Assembly: GCF_001545035.1 (NCBI RefSeq)
Contig: NZ_FCOJ02000005.1
Coordinates: 62,001-126,000 of the forward strand
Origin: Caballeronia glebae
GTDB lineage: Bacteria > Pseudomonadota > Gammaproteobacteria > Burkholderiales > Burkholderiaceae
DNA: 64,000 bases
Reading direction: 5' to 3'
Shown here: positions 51,475 through 60,427 of the stretch, piece by piece
Layout of the letters: every line of letters starts with the position of its first letter
How positions within the stretch are numbered: the first letter of the stretch is position 1
Program-made: the position numbers and the translations under genes
Notes under the pieces: generated by a model
Seen by the model: the letters and a program-made list of their open reading frames with translations, nothing else
Database searches by the model: none
What the model was told of the DNA's origin: nothing

Positions 51475-52748
51475 ACATGACTGCCTCACCTGCCATCGCG
51501 GAACCGGCGCCAGCCGAACGCGCGATCGATTTCCGCAGCCGCGACTTCCTGCTCGCCCACGTGCGCGACACGCTCGCGTTCTACGCGCCCAACGCGCGCG
51601 ATCCGTCCGGCGGTTTCTTTCATTTCTTCAAGGACGACGGCAGCGTCTATGACCGCACGACGCGCCATCTCGTCAGCAGCACGCGCTTCGTCTTCAATTA
51701 CGCGATGGCGTTCCGCCACTTCGGCGACGCCCGTTTTCAGGACGACGCGCGCCACGCTTTTCTGTTCCTGCGCGACGCGCACTGGGACGCCGTGAACCAG
51801 GGTTATGACTGGGAAATCGAGTGGCGCGACGGCCAGAAGCGCACGCTCGACGGCACGCGTCACTGCTACGGGCTGGCTTTCGTGCTGCTCGCGTGCGCTC
51901 ACGCGGCCATGGCGGGCATCGACGAAGCCCGGCCGATGATCGACGAAACCTTTGCGCTGCTGGAAAAGCGTTTCTGGGATGCCGACGCCGGTCTCTACGC
52001 CGACGAAGCCACGCCCGACTGGCAGCTTTCGGACTATCGCGGGCAGAACGCGAACATGCACGCGACCGAAGCGCTGCTCGCGGCGTACGAGGCGACGGGT
52101 CACGTCATCTATCTGGATCGCGCGGAAAAGATCGCGGGCAACATCACGCTGCGGCAGGCGAAGCTGTCGCACGCAATGGTGTGGGAGCATTTTCATCGCG
52201 ACTGGTCGGTCGACTGGCACTACAACGAATCGGACAGTTCGAACATCTTCCGCCCGTGGGGATTTCAGCCCGGCCATCAGACCGAATGGGCGAAGCTGCT
52301 GCTGATTCTAGAACGGCATCGCGCGCTGCCGTGGCTCGCGCCGCGCGCCGCCGAACTGTTCGACGCCGGTTTCAACCGCGCGTGGGACAGCCGTCACGGC
52401 GGCCTCTACTACGGTTTCGGACCGGACGGCACCATCTGCGACCACGACAAATACTTCTGGGTGCAGGCGGAAAGCTTCGCGGCGGCGGCGCTCCTCGGCG
52501 CGCGCACGGGGCGCGAGCGTTTCTGGGACTGCTACGACGAACTCTGGCGCTATAGCTGGGAACACTTCGTCGATCACGAATACGGCGCGTGGTATCGCAT
52601 TCTCACGTGCGACAACCGCAAGTACGGCGACGAGAAAAGTCCCGCCGGCAAGACCGACTATCACACGATGGGCGCGTGCTACGAAGTGCTGAATGCCCTG
52701 GCCCCGAACCCGAATTCGACCTCGAATTCGACCTCGACTCAACGGTGA
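51471..52748 (+). CDS. AGE-family sugar epimerase/isomerase
   Basis: A 425-residue (alpha/alpha)6-barrel enzyme of the N-acylglucosamine 2-epimerase/mannose isomerase family. Conserved segments: GGFFHFFKDDGSVYDRTTRHLVSS, RHCYGLAFVLLACAHA, NANMHATEALLAAYEATG, and the catalytic-type His region DKYFWVQAES and KTDYHTMGACYEVL. With a downstream fructokinase, mannose-to-fructose isomerisation is the best guess. The C-terminal tail NSTSNSTS comes from a short duplicated DNA tract (AATTCGACCTCG twice). Translationally coupled to the regulator. Confidence 0.87.
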   Translation: MNMTASPAIAEPAPAERAIDFRSRDFLLAHVRDTLAFYAPNARDPSGGFFHFFKDDGSVYDRTTRHLVSSTRFVFNYAMAFRHFGDARFQDDARHAFLFLRDAHWDAVNQGYDWEIEWRDGQKRTLDGTRHCYGLAFVLLACAHAAMAGIDEARPMIDETFALLEKRFWDADAGLYADEATPDWQLSDYRGQNANMHATEALLAAYEATGHVIYLDRAEKIAGNITLRQAKLSHAMVWEHFHRDWSVDWHYNESDSSNIFRPWGFQPGHQTEWAKLLLILERHRALPWLAPRAAELFDAGFNRAWDSRHGGLYYGFGPDGTICDHDKYFWVQAESFAAAALLGARTGRERFWDCYDELWRYSWEHFVDHEYGAWYRILTCDNRKYGDEKSPAGKTDYHTMGACYEVLNALAPNPNSTSNSTSTQR

Positions 52749-52753
52749 CGCGA

Positions 52754-53665
52754 ATGGCAAGCGTGCAAACTCCCTTCCCGCAATTCGTTTCGGCGGGCGA
52801 CATTCTCACCGACATGATCCGCACGGACGTGTCGAGCTGGCTCTCGCGTCCGGGCGGCGCGGGCTGGAACGTCGCGCGCGCGGTCGCGCGGCTCGGCCTG
52901 CCGACGGCGTGCGCCGGTTCGCTCGGCACGGACAATTTCTCGGATGACCTGTGGAACGCGAGCGTCGCGTCGGGTCTCGACATGCGCTTCATGCAGCGCG
53001 TGGAGCGTCCGCCCTTGCTCGCGATCGTCCACAAGACGCAGCCGCCCACTTACTACTTCATGGGCGAGAACGGCGCGGATCTCGCGTTCGATCCGTCGCG
53101 GCTGCCGCAAGGCTGGATGGAGCGCGTGAAGTGGGCGCATTTCGGCTGCATCAGTCTCGTGCGTCAGCCGCTCGGGGCGACGCTCGCCGCGCTCGCCCGG
53201 CAATTGCGCGAGCACGGCGTGAAGATCAGCTTCGATCCGAACTATCGCAATCTGATGGAGCACGGCTACGAGCCGATCCTGCGCAACATGGCGAGCCTCG
53301 CCGATCTCATCAAGGTGTCGGACGAAGACCTGCACATGCTCTTCAAGGGCATGCCCGAAGCGGACGCGCTCGCGAAAATCCGCGCGATGAACACGCAGGC
53401 CACCGTGCTCGTCACGCGCGGCTCCTCGGAGGCCACGCTCTACGCCGGCGACGAGCAATACAGCGCGCGCCCGCCGAGCGTCGAAGTGGCGGATACGGTC
53501 GGCGCGGGCGATGCGTCCATCGGCGGATTGCTCTATAGCCTGATGGCGCGTCACGGCGAATGGCCCGATCATCTGAAGTTTGCGCTCGCGGCGGGCGCGG
53601 CGGCGTGCCGTCATTCGGGCGCGCATTCGCCTTCGCTGGAAGAGGTCGAGGCGTTGCTCGCGTAA
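52754..53665 (+). CDS. PfkB-family sugar kinase (fructokinase-like)
   Basis: Ribokinase-fold kinase of 303 residues. N-terminal FVSAGDILTDM and PGGAGWNVARAVARLG, and C-terminal VEVADTVGAGDASIGGLLYSL, which includes the catalytic Asp of GAGD and the anion hole. Likely phosphorylates fructose made by the upstream isomerase. Start ATG 52754 is chosen by family N-termini; a GTG at 52745 overlapping the isomerase stop by 4 bases is a reasonable alternative. Confidence 0.88.
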   Translation: MASVQTPFPQFVSAGDILTDMIRTDVSSWLSRPGGAGWNVARAVARLGLPTACAGSLGTDNFSDDLWNASVASGLDMRFMQRVERPPLLAIVHKTQPPTYYFMGENGADLAFDPSRLPQGWMERVKWAHFGCISLVRQPLGATLAALARQLREHGVKISFDPNYRNLMEHGYEPILRNMASLADLIKVSDEDLHMLFKGMPEADALAKIRAMNTQATVLVTRGSSEATLYAGDEQYSARPPSVEVADTVGAGDASIGGLLYSLMARHGEWPDHLKFALAAGAAACRHSGAHSPSLEEVEALLA

Positions 53666-53729
53666 GCGTCGCACGCGTTACATATCAGCGTGCTAGCATG
53701 GGTTCGTCCTTGCCTGGAGGCGAATCCAC

Positions 53730-53951
53730 ATGGAAGACACCACCTACACGAAAGGCATTTATACCGCGACGATCGGCGTGCGCGCCATCGACGGCGGGCA
53801 GTTCCAGGGCCTCGTCTCGCTCACACGCGACGACGGCGAGGATACCGAAGCGACGCTCTACGAAGTCGAAGCCGCGTCGGGCAACGAAGAAGAAGCGCTC
53901 AACGAGGCGCGCGCGCTCGCGCACCGCATCCTCGGGGAAATCGAACTATAG
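53730..53951 (+). CDS. Small acidic protein, unrecognised
   Basis: A 73-residue soluble acidic protein (GIYTATIGVRAIDGGQFQGLVSLTRDDGED, then an acidic helix EEEALNEARALAHRIL). No known family recognised. The ATG follows GGAGGCGAATCC. It resembles in layout the next small gene (Y-x-I-V-x-V----G-----V/I core of four beta strands plus C-terminal helix), so the two could be distant paralogues. Likely real from ribosome-binding site and codon use. Confidence 0.6.
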   Translation: MEDTTYTKGIYTATIGVRAIDGGQFQGLVSLTRDDGEDTEATLYEVEAASGNEEEALNEARALAHRILGEIEL

Positions 53952-54009
53952 CCAGGCGGCGCTTGGCGTTCGGGTTGCGCGACGCCTTTCGGCTGCATCG
54001 GAGGACATC

Positions 54010-54255
54010 ATGCCGGAGCAGATCTTCCTATACGGCGTCTACGCCATCCACGTGAGGCCCGTCGAGCTTCAGGGCGCGCGCTGGGACGCGGAGTACGAGA
54101 TCCGTCATCACGACAAGGCGGTGCAGGCGTGGACGACCGTCGGCGGCGATGACGGTCTCGCCGACAAGGCCGAAGCCGTCGAGCTGGCGCATCGGCGCGC
54201 GGTATCCGACATCGAAGCCGGCGCGGGCATTCCGAAGCCGCGCGCCTTTCCTTAA
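54010..54255 (+). CDS. Small protein, unrecognised (possible paralogue)
   Basis: An 81-residue soluble protein (IFLYGVYAIHVRPVELQGARWDAEYEIRHHDKAVQAWTTV, then helix LADKAEAVELAHRRAVSDI). Similar beta-strand plus helix layout to the preceding gene. The ATG follows GGAGG after 4 bases. Its stop codon overlaps the stop of the convergent GST by 4 bases. Confidence 0.6.
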   Translation: MPEQIFLYGVYAIHVRPVELQGARWDAEYEIRHHDKAVQAWTTVGGDDGLADKAEAVELAHRRAVSDIEAGAGIPKPRAFP

Positions 54256-54902
54256 TGCTCTCTCGCTGAATGCGCGACGCCCGCGTGCGCATTCAGCGCC
54301 AGCCGCTCGGCCTCGCGACGATCGATCGCTGACGCGCGTTCGTAGCCCTCGCGCGCGAGCGAGCGCTCGACGTAATCGAAGAGCACGCCCTGCGGCTCGA
54401 TCAGCTTCGCCTTGAACGCGATCTGCAGCGTGCTCGCCGCGAGAATGTCGGCGGCGGTGAACTGCTCGCCCAGCAGCCACTCGCCTTCTTCCAGCGCGTT
54501 TTCGATCGCGTGTTCGACGCGCGAAAGATCGCCCCATCCGAAACTCACCGTGTTGCCTTGCGCGCAGGTCACGCGCTCGGCCATCGCGGGTTCGAGACAC
54601 GATCCGGTGAAAAACATCCATTGCAGGAAGCGGCCGCGCGAAGGATCGGAGAGCGGCACGCCGAGCGCGGTTTCCGGATAGCGATCCGCGAGATACAGCA
54701 GCACCGCGCCCGATTCGGCGACGCGCACGCTGCCGTCTTCCAGCGCGGGCAGCTTCGACATCGGATTGACGCGGCGAAAGTTCGGGTCGTTCTGTGCGCC
54801 CGCGCGAATGTTCACGAACGCCAGTTCATACGGCACGCGCATTTCTTCGAGCATCCACAGCGCGCGGAAGGCGCGCGTCTTCGGCCAGTAGAAGAGCTTC
54901 AT
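54252..54902 (-). CDS. Glutathione S-transferase family protein
   Basis: A 216-residue GST. N-terminal MKLFYWPKTRAFRALWMLEEMRVPYEL, cis-Pro loop SKLPALEDG, glutathione site RVAESGAVLLYLAD; C-terminal helical domain with LLGEQFTAADILAAST. The start at MKLFYW is the usual family N-terminus; an ATG at 54932 adds 10 residues, and neither has a clear ribosome-binding site. It converges on the small gene with overlapping stop codons. Confidence 0.85.
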   Translation of the reverse strand: MKLFYWPKTRAFRALWMLEEMRVPYELAFVNIRAGAQNDPNFRRVNPMSKLPALEDGSVRVAESGAVLLYLADRYPETALGVPLSDPSRGRFLQWMFFTGSCLEPAMAERVTCAQGNTVSFGWGDLSRVEHAIENALEEGEWLLGEQFTAADILAASTLQIAFKAKLIEPQGVLFDYVERSLAREGYERASAIDRREAERLALNAHAGVAHSAREH

Positions 54903-55147
54903 CGGCGGGAATTTCGGTGGCTTTCGAGGCATTCAGGTTAGTCCCAAATCGACGCGGATCGCGCGGTGCATCGCCCCGGGGTTTACGCGTAGGCGCGCCG
55001 GATCGAGAAAATTCCTCTCGATCATCTCGAAATCAAGGCGGTTGTTTCTGGATGCGCGCGGAATCCGCACGAGTGCGCAAAAACATTCCGCATTTGTCGG
55101 CAAAGAATGTCGCATTGCCTCACATACAAAAATTGACCGGAGATTCC

Positions 55148-58100
55148 ATGAACGCGCGCGTTCCCGCCGATGCATTTTTTCCTCCCGTGCTGTCCGACTA
55201 TCAACTCGGCGACAACCTGAGCGCCACCAAGGGCCGAATCTTTCTCACGGGCACGCAGGCGCTCGTGCGCCTCGTATTGATGCAGCGCGAACTGGATCGC
55301 GCCGCGAAGCTGAACACCGCCGGCTTCGTAAGCGGCTATCGCGGCTCGCCGCTCGGCATGGTCGATCAGCAATTGTGGAAGGCGAAGAAACTGCTCGCGT
55401 CGCACGATGTGCGCTTCTTGCCCGCGATCAACGAGGAACTCGGCGGCACCGCCGTGCTCGGCACGCAGCGCGTGGAGTCGGACGCGGAACGCACCGTCGA
55501 TGGCGTGTTCGCGATGTGGTACGGCAAAGGCCCGGGCGTGGATCGCGCGGGCGATGCGCTCAAGCACGGCAATGCCTACGGCTCGTCGCCGCACGGCGGC
55601 GTGCTGGTCGTCGCGGGCGATGACCACGGCTGCGTGTCCTCGTCGATGCCGCATCAGAGCGACCAGACGATGATCTCGTGGCACATGCCGGTGGTGAATC
55701 CGTCGAACGTCGCGGACATGCTGGAGTTCGGTATCTACGGCTGGGCGCTGTCGCGCTTTTCGGGCGCGTGGATCGGCTTCAAGGCGATTTCCGAGACCGT
55801 CGAATCCGGTTCGACCGTCGATCTCGACGCCATTCGCACGAACTGGCAAGCGCCCGACGAAGGGTTCACGCCGCCGGCGGGCGGCCTGCACAACCGCTGG
55901 CCCGATCTGCCGAGCCTCACGATCGAAGCGCGTCTCGCCGCGAAGATCGACGCCGTGCGCCACTTCGCGCGCGTGAACAGCATCGACAAATGGATCGCGC
56001 CGAGCCCGCGCGCGAACGTCGGCATCGTGACGTGCGGCAAGGCGCATCTCGATTTGATGGAAGCGCTGCGCCGCCTCGATCTCACCGTCGCCGATCTCGA
56101 TGCCGCCGGCGTGCGCATCTACAAGGTCGGGCTGTCGTATCCGCTCGAAACGACGCGGCTGGAAACGTTCGTCGATGGCCTCTCCGAAGTGCTCGTGATC
56201 GAGGAAAAAGGGCCGGTCATCGAGCAGCAGATCAAAGATCATTTGTACAACCGCGTCGACGGCGCGCGTCCGATCGTGATCGGCAAGAACGCCCGCGACG
56301 GCGCGCAGCTACTTTCCGCGCTCGGCGAATTGCGTCCGTCGCGCGTGCTGCCGGTGTTCGCGGACTGGCTCGCGCGTCACAAGCCGGCGCTCGATCGCCG
56401 CGACAAGGTGGTCGATCTCGTCGCGCCGCGCATCCTCTCGAATGTCGCCGATGCCGTGAAGCGCACGCCCTATTTCTGCTCGGGCTGCCCGCACAATACG
56501 TCGACGAAAGTGCCGGAAGGTTCCGTCGCGCAGGCGGGCATCGGCTGTCACTTCATGGCGTCGTGGATGGAGCGCGACACCACCGGTTTGATCCAGATGG
56601 GCGGCGAAGGCGTCGACTGGGCTTCCCATTCGATGTTCACGAAAACGCCGCACGTCTTCCAGAATCTCGGCGACGGCACGTACTTTCATTCGGGCATTCT
56701 CGCGATTCGTCAGGCGGTCGCCGCGAAGACGAACATCACGTACAAGATTCTGTATAACGACGCCGTCGCGATGACGGGCGGCCAGCCCGTCGACGGCAGT
56801 ATTTCCGTGCCGCAGATCGCGCGGCAGGTTGAAGCGGAAGGCATCGCGCTGCTCGTGGTCGTGAGCGACGAGCCGGAGAAATACATCGGTCACGAAGATC
56901 AGTTTCCGCGCGGCACGACGTTTCATCATCGCGGCGAACTGGACGACGTGCAGCGCCGTCTGCGCGATACGCCGGGCGTCACCGTGCTGATCTACGATCA
57001 GACGTGCGCCGCCGAGAAGCGCCGTCGCCGCAAGAAAGGCGAGTTTCCCGATCCGGACAAGCGTCTCTTCATCAACGAAGCCGTGTGCGAAGGCTGCGGC
57101 GATTGCGGCGTGCAGTCGAATTGCCTGTCCGTCGAGCCGGTCGAAACGGAACTGGGACGCAAGCGCCGCATCGATCAGTCGTCGTGCAACAAGGATTATT
57201 CCTGCGTGAACGGCTTCTGTCCGAGCTTCGTCACGGTCGAAGGCGCGAAGCTCAAGAAGGCCGAAGGCCACGCGTTCGATCCCGCCGAACTCGCGCGCCG
57301 CGTCGATGCGCTGCCGCCGCCGCAAGGTCGGCTCGACAACGCGCCGTACGACATCCTCGTGACGGGCGTCGGCGGCACGGGCGTCGTGACGGTCGGCGCG
57401 CTCATCAGCATGGCGGCGCATCTGGAAGGCAAAAGCGCGTCGGTGCTCGATTTCATGGGCTTCGCGCAGAAAGGCGGCTCGGTGCTGTCGTTCGTGCGTT
57501 TCGCCGCAACGGACGCGCTGCTCAATCAGGTGCGCATCGACACGCAGCAGGCGGATTTGCTGCTCGCGTGCGACATGGTCGTCGGCGCGAGCCCGGAAGC
57601 GCTGCAAACGGTGCGGCACGATCGCACGAAGATCGTCGTGAACACGCACGCGATTCCGAACGCGAGTTTCGTGCAGAACCCCGAGGCGAATCTTCATGCG
57701 GATGCGTTGCTCGACAAAATGCGTCACGCGGCCGGCCCCGGCGCGCACGACGCCATGCGCAGTTGCGACGCGCAGGCGCTGGCGCAGCGTTTTCTCGGCG
57801 ATACCATCGGCGCGAACATTCTGATGCTCGGCTTCGCGTGGCAACTCGGCCTCGTGCCGCTGTCGCTCGCGGCGCTGATGCGGGCGATCGAGCTGAACAA
57901 CGTCGCGGTCGCGGCGAACAAGCTGGCGTTTTCCATCGGCCGTCTCGCGGCGGTTGACATGGCCGCACTCGAAGCGCTGACGGCCCAGGTACTGGCCAAG
58001 CGCGTCACGATGGATCAGATGTCGTTGCCGGAACTGATCCGCGATCGCGAGGAACGTCTGCTCGCGTATGGCGGCGCGAAGTATGTCGCGCGTTATCGCA

Positions 58101-58717
58101 AGCTGGTGAACGCGGCGGCGGGCAACGAGGCCATCGCGCGCGCCATCGCGATTTCGTTCTACAAGCTGCTCGCCGTGAAGGACGAATACGAAGTCGCGCG
58201 CCTGCACGCGGACCCGGCGTTCCGCGCCGCGCTCGGCGCGCAGTTCGAAGGCGCGGCGGGCGAAAGCTATACGGTGAAGTTCAACCTCGCGCCGCCCGCG
58301 CTATCGCATGGCGCGCCGAAGAAGAAGGTCTTCGGCCAGTGGATGTGGCCCGTGCTCGGCGGTCTCGCAAAAATTCGCGCGCTGCGCGGCACGGCGCTCG
58401 ACGTCTTCGGCAAGACGCTCGAACGGCGCATGGAGCGCCAGCTCGCCGACGACTTCGAGATCACGATGACGCGCGCTTTGGCCCAGATGAACCCCGGCCG
58501 CGCGAACGACGTGCAGGCGCTCGCCGCGCTGTTCGAACGCGTGCGCGGCTACGGTCACGTGAAGCTCGCGAACGTCGCGATGGTCAAGCGCGGCGAACGC
58601 GACATCGCGGCGCGCATCGGTATCGAAGCGGCGACGGGCGATGCGGTGCGCGCCTCCATCGATTCGATGAAGGGCGCGGCATCGCTGAAGGGGATTCCGG
58701 TCGTGGTCGCGAAGTAG
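55148..58717 (+). CDS. Indolepyruvate ferredoxin oxidoreductase (fused subunits)
   Basis: A 1189-residue single-chain 2-oxoacid:ferredoxin oxidoreductase that decarboxylates indolepyruvate and related aryl pyruvates to acyl-CoA. Order: N-terminal pyrimidine-binding region (FVSGYRGSPLGMVDQQL), TPP-binding region (CSGCPHNTS, GGEGVDW, ILYNDAVAMTGGQPVDG), a ferredoxin-like insert (CEGCGDCGVQSNC, then CNKDYSCVNGFC) and a C-terminal gamma domain (VTGVGGTGVVTVGALIS). This matches the long aerobic-proteobacterial type. An ORF reading 118 codons longer is rejected because it starts inside the GST gene. Monocistronic, ending 10 bases from the convergent EAL gene. Confidence 0.93.
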   Translation: MNARVPADAFFPPVLSDYQLGDNLSATKGRIFLTGTQALVRLVLMQRELDRAAKLNTAGFVSGYRGSPLGMVDQQLWKAKKLLASHDVRFLPAINEELGGTAVLGTQRVESDAERTVDGVFAMWYGKGPGVDRAGDALKHGNAYGSSPHGGVLVVAGDDHGCVSSSMPHQSDQTMISWHMPVVNPSNVADMLEFGIYGWALSRFSGAWIGFKAISETVESGSTVDLDAIRTNWQAPDEGFTPPAGGLHNRWPDLPSLTIEARLAAKIDAVRHFARVNSIDKWIAPSPRANVGIVTCGKAHLDLMEALRRLDLTVADLDAAGVRIYKVGLSYPLETTRLETFVDGLSEVLVIEEKGPVIEQQIKDHLYNRVDGARPIVIGKNARDGAQLLSALGELRPSRVLPVFADWLARHKPALDRRDKVVDLVAPRILSNVADAVKRTPYFCSGCPHNTSTKVPEGSVAQAGIGCHFMASWMERDTTGLIQMGGEGVDWASHSMFTKTPHVFQNLGDGTYFHSGILAIRQAVAAKTNITYKILYNDAVAMTGGQPVDGSISVPQIARQVEAEGIALLVVVSDEPEKYIGHEDQFPRGTTFHHRGELDDVQRRLRDTPGVTVLIYDQTCAAEKRRRRKKGEFPDPDKRLFINEAVCEGCGDCGVQSNCLSVEPVETELGRKRRIDQSSCNKDYSCVNGFCPSFVTVEGAKLKKAEGHAFDPAELARRVDALPPPQGRLDNAPYDILVTGVGGTGVVTVGALISMAAHLEGKSASVLDFMGFAQKGGSVLSFVRFAATDALLNQVRIDTQQADLLLACDMVVGASPEALQTVRHDRTKIVVNTHAIPNASFVQNPEANLHADALLDKMRHAAGPGAHDAMRSCDAQALAQRFLGDTIGANILMLGFAWQLGLVPLSLAALMRAIELNNVAVAANKLAFSIGRLAAVDMAALEALTAQVLAKRVTMDQMSLPELIRDREERLLAYGGAKYVARYRKLVNAAAGNEAIARAIAISFYKLLAVKDEYEVARLHADPAFRAALGAQFEGAAGESYTVKFNLAPPALSHGAPKKKVFGQWMWPVLGGLAKIRALRGTALDVFGKTLERRMERQLADDFEITMTRALAQMNPGRANDVQALAALFERVRGYGHVKLANVAMVKRGERDIAARIGIEAATGDAVRASIDSMKGAASLKGIPVVVAK

Positions 58718-58727
58718 CGCGTCGCGA

Positions 58728-60047
58728 TCAGTCGGCGGCGTCGTCGGGCAACCAGTCGACGTCGCCGCACAGCACGCAGCGCTTGCCCTGCGCGCGCGTT
58801 TCCACGGAGAGCGTGACGCACGGCATCGCCTCGTTGATCGACAGATACGGCTTCGTCACATGCACGCGTTCGGGATCGCCGAGCGCCGCGCGGAAATACG
58901 GACGGCGCAGCCAGTTCGCGCCCTGCGCGTCGATGAGCGGCAGAAAGCGCGCCTCGTGCGCGGCGCGGTCGGCGCGCAGCACGACGTTGCGGCCGGCCTG
59001 CCTGCCGTTCTGATCGAGCAGGAAGCAGCGCGCGGCGTTATCGAGCGCGAGGAAATTCCAGCACACTTCTTCGAGCGGCTCGCCCGCCGCGAGCCGCTCG
59101 GCCGCACGCTCGAACGCGCGGATATACGGCTGAAGCCGCGTCGCCACGCGCCGTTCGCGTGCTTCGGTCTGCAACCGGTAACGCTCGGTCAGTTCGCCGA
59201 TCACGTTCTGCGCGTGCACGCTGTCCGCGAGACCGGGATGCGGCCGCGCGAAGAAAAAGCCCTGCACGAAATCCGCGCCGCTCGCGAGCGCGAGTTGCGC
59301 TTCGTGCTCGGTCTCGACGCCTTCGATCAGCACGAGCTTGCCCGCCTCGTGCAGCAGCGACACGATCCCCGACAGCACCGCTTCCATGTTCTGCCGCTGC
59401 TTGAGCGAGCGCGCGGACAGCGGCGCGTGCACGTTATGGCCGGCGTGCGAAAGCATCACGCGGTCGAGTTTGACGATGTCCGGATCGAGCTGCCAGATGC
59501 GCTCGATATTCGTGTGGCCCGCGCCGAAATCGTCGAGCGCGATGAGAAAACCGTGATCGCGAAACTGCTGCACCGTGAGCGCGAGCCGCTCGATATCTTC
59601 CGCGCTCTGCTCCAGCACTTCCAGCACGACGCGGCGCGGTTCCAGGTTCAGGCGCTTCAGATTCGCGAGCAACGCGGCCGCGTGATACGGCTCGGTCAGC
59701 GCGCCCGGATGCACGTTGAGAAAGAGCCATTCGTCTTTCGCGCCGAGCATCTTGAAGTTTTCGAGATGCAGCGCCTGCGCGAGCCGGTCGATCTGCAACG
59801 CTTCGCCGACGCGCGATGCCTGCCCGAACACATCGAGCGGCGATACCGGGCGATCGAGCGCATCGTGCGCGCGCAACAAGCCCTCGTATCCGACCGCGCG
59901 CATGTGCGACAAACTGAAAACCGGCTGAAAGACGCTCGATAGCGTCCACTCGCCATGTTCGACCGAATAGCGATCGAAGCCCGATGTCACGCCTAGCTCG
60001 AAGCTGCGCGCGGAAACCGTCGTCTTCTCGGGATTTGCGATCATCAT
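58728..60047 (-). CDS. EAL-domain cyclic-di-GMP phosphodiesterase
   Basis: A 439-residue signalling enzyme. The EAL domain (about residues 25-275) keeps the catalytic set: Glu of YEGLL (EAL variant EGL), Asn in FLNVHP, Glu in LEVLEQ, Asp-Asp in LDDFGAGH, Lys in VKLDRV, Glu in IEGVET and Gln in FVQGFFFARP, so activity is predicted. A C-terminal domain (about 300-439; NWLRRPYFRAA, VTKPYLSINEAMPCVTLSV) is a PAS/cache-like sensor. The start at 60047 is supported by GAGGGT upstream; longer starts cannot be excluded. No GGDEF domain. It may govern motility versus biofilm. Confidence 0.88.
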   Translation of the reverse strand: MMIANPEKTTVSARSFELGVTSGFDRYSVEHGEWTLSSVFQPVFSLSHMRAVGYEGLLRAHDALDRPVSPLDVFGQASRVGEALQIDRLAQALHLENFKMLGAKDEWLFLNVHPGALTEPYHAAALLANLKRLNLEPRRVVLEVLEQSAEDIERLALTVQQFRDHGFLIALDDFGAGHTNIERIWQLDPDIVKLDRVMLSHAGHNVHAPLSARSLKQRQNMEAVLSGIVSLLHEAGKLVLIEGVETEHEAQLALASGADFVQGFFFARPHPGLADSVHAQNVIGELTERYRLQTEARERRVATRLQPYIRAFERAAERLAAGEPLEEVCWNFLALDNAARCFLLDQNGRQAGRNVVLRADRAAHEARFLPLIDAQGANWLRRPYFRAALGDPERVHVTKPYLSINEAMPCVTLSVETRAQGKRCVLCGDVDWLPDDAAD

Positions 60048-60135
60048 GCCGATACCCTCGCCCGAGCGCCCCGGCGAATCGCGCTCGATTGCTTCATGCT
60101 CCGCGGACCCGCGCCGGACCCGTGCCATACCGTTT

Positions 60136-60315
60136 TCATAAGAACCGCCCTCGGTGATCTCGCCGGGAGTCTCTCCGTCCCGTGGCTTTCGGTAAAGCAA
60201 GCTCCATGCGCAGAGCGCGCTGCGCCCAGCCGGTCTTTTGCGTCCCGCGTGCACCGCCGACAGGCGATTCCACGTGCATGCGCACCGTCATGGTGCGATA
60301 AGCCGAAGCCGCCAT
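60136..60315 (-). CDS. Possible small protein with strong ribosome-binding site
   Basis: A 59-residue basic open reading frame (MAASAYRTMTVRMHVESPVGGARGTQKTG, ending DHRGRFL) just upstream of the EAL gene. A full Shine-Dalgarno sequence, AAGGAGG, lies 5 bases before its ATG, which is better than that of most genes here. No known family; Arg/Lys-rich. It could be a leader peptide or a small gene of the EAL operon, or a chance reading. Confidence 0.4.
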   Translation of the reverse strand: MAASAYRTMTVRMHVESPVGGARGTQKTGWAQRALRMELALPKATGRRDSRRDHRGRFL

Positions 60316-60427
60316 CGCTGCCTCCTTAGCACACACGGGCTAAACTTTCGGCTCCTCGAATCAATGCTAGACGCCGTGTGCGCCGGCCGCTCGCGCCCGT
60401 CGCGCGCCGTCGTGCAGTAGCGCACAC

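Noticed and set aside
54794..55147. N-terminal extension of the indolepyruvate oxidoreductase frame
   Set aside because: The extra 118 codons overlap the GST gene in antisense and are Arg/Ser-rich; the family N-terminus fits ATG 55148.
56309..58207. 632-codon open frame on the minus strand
   Set aside because: Antisense to the indolepyruvate oxidoreductase gene; no recognisable motifs.
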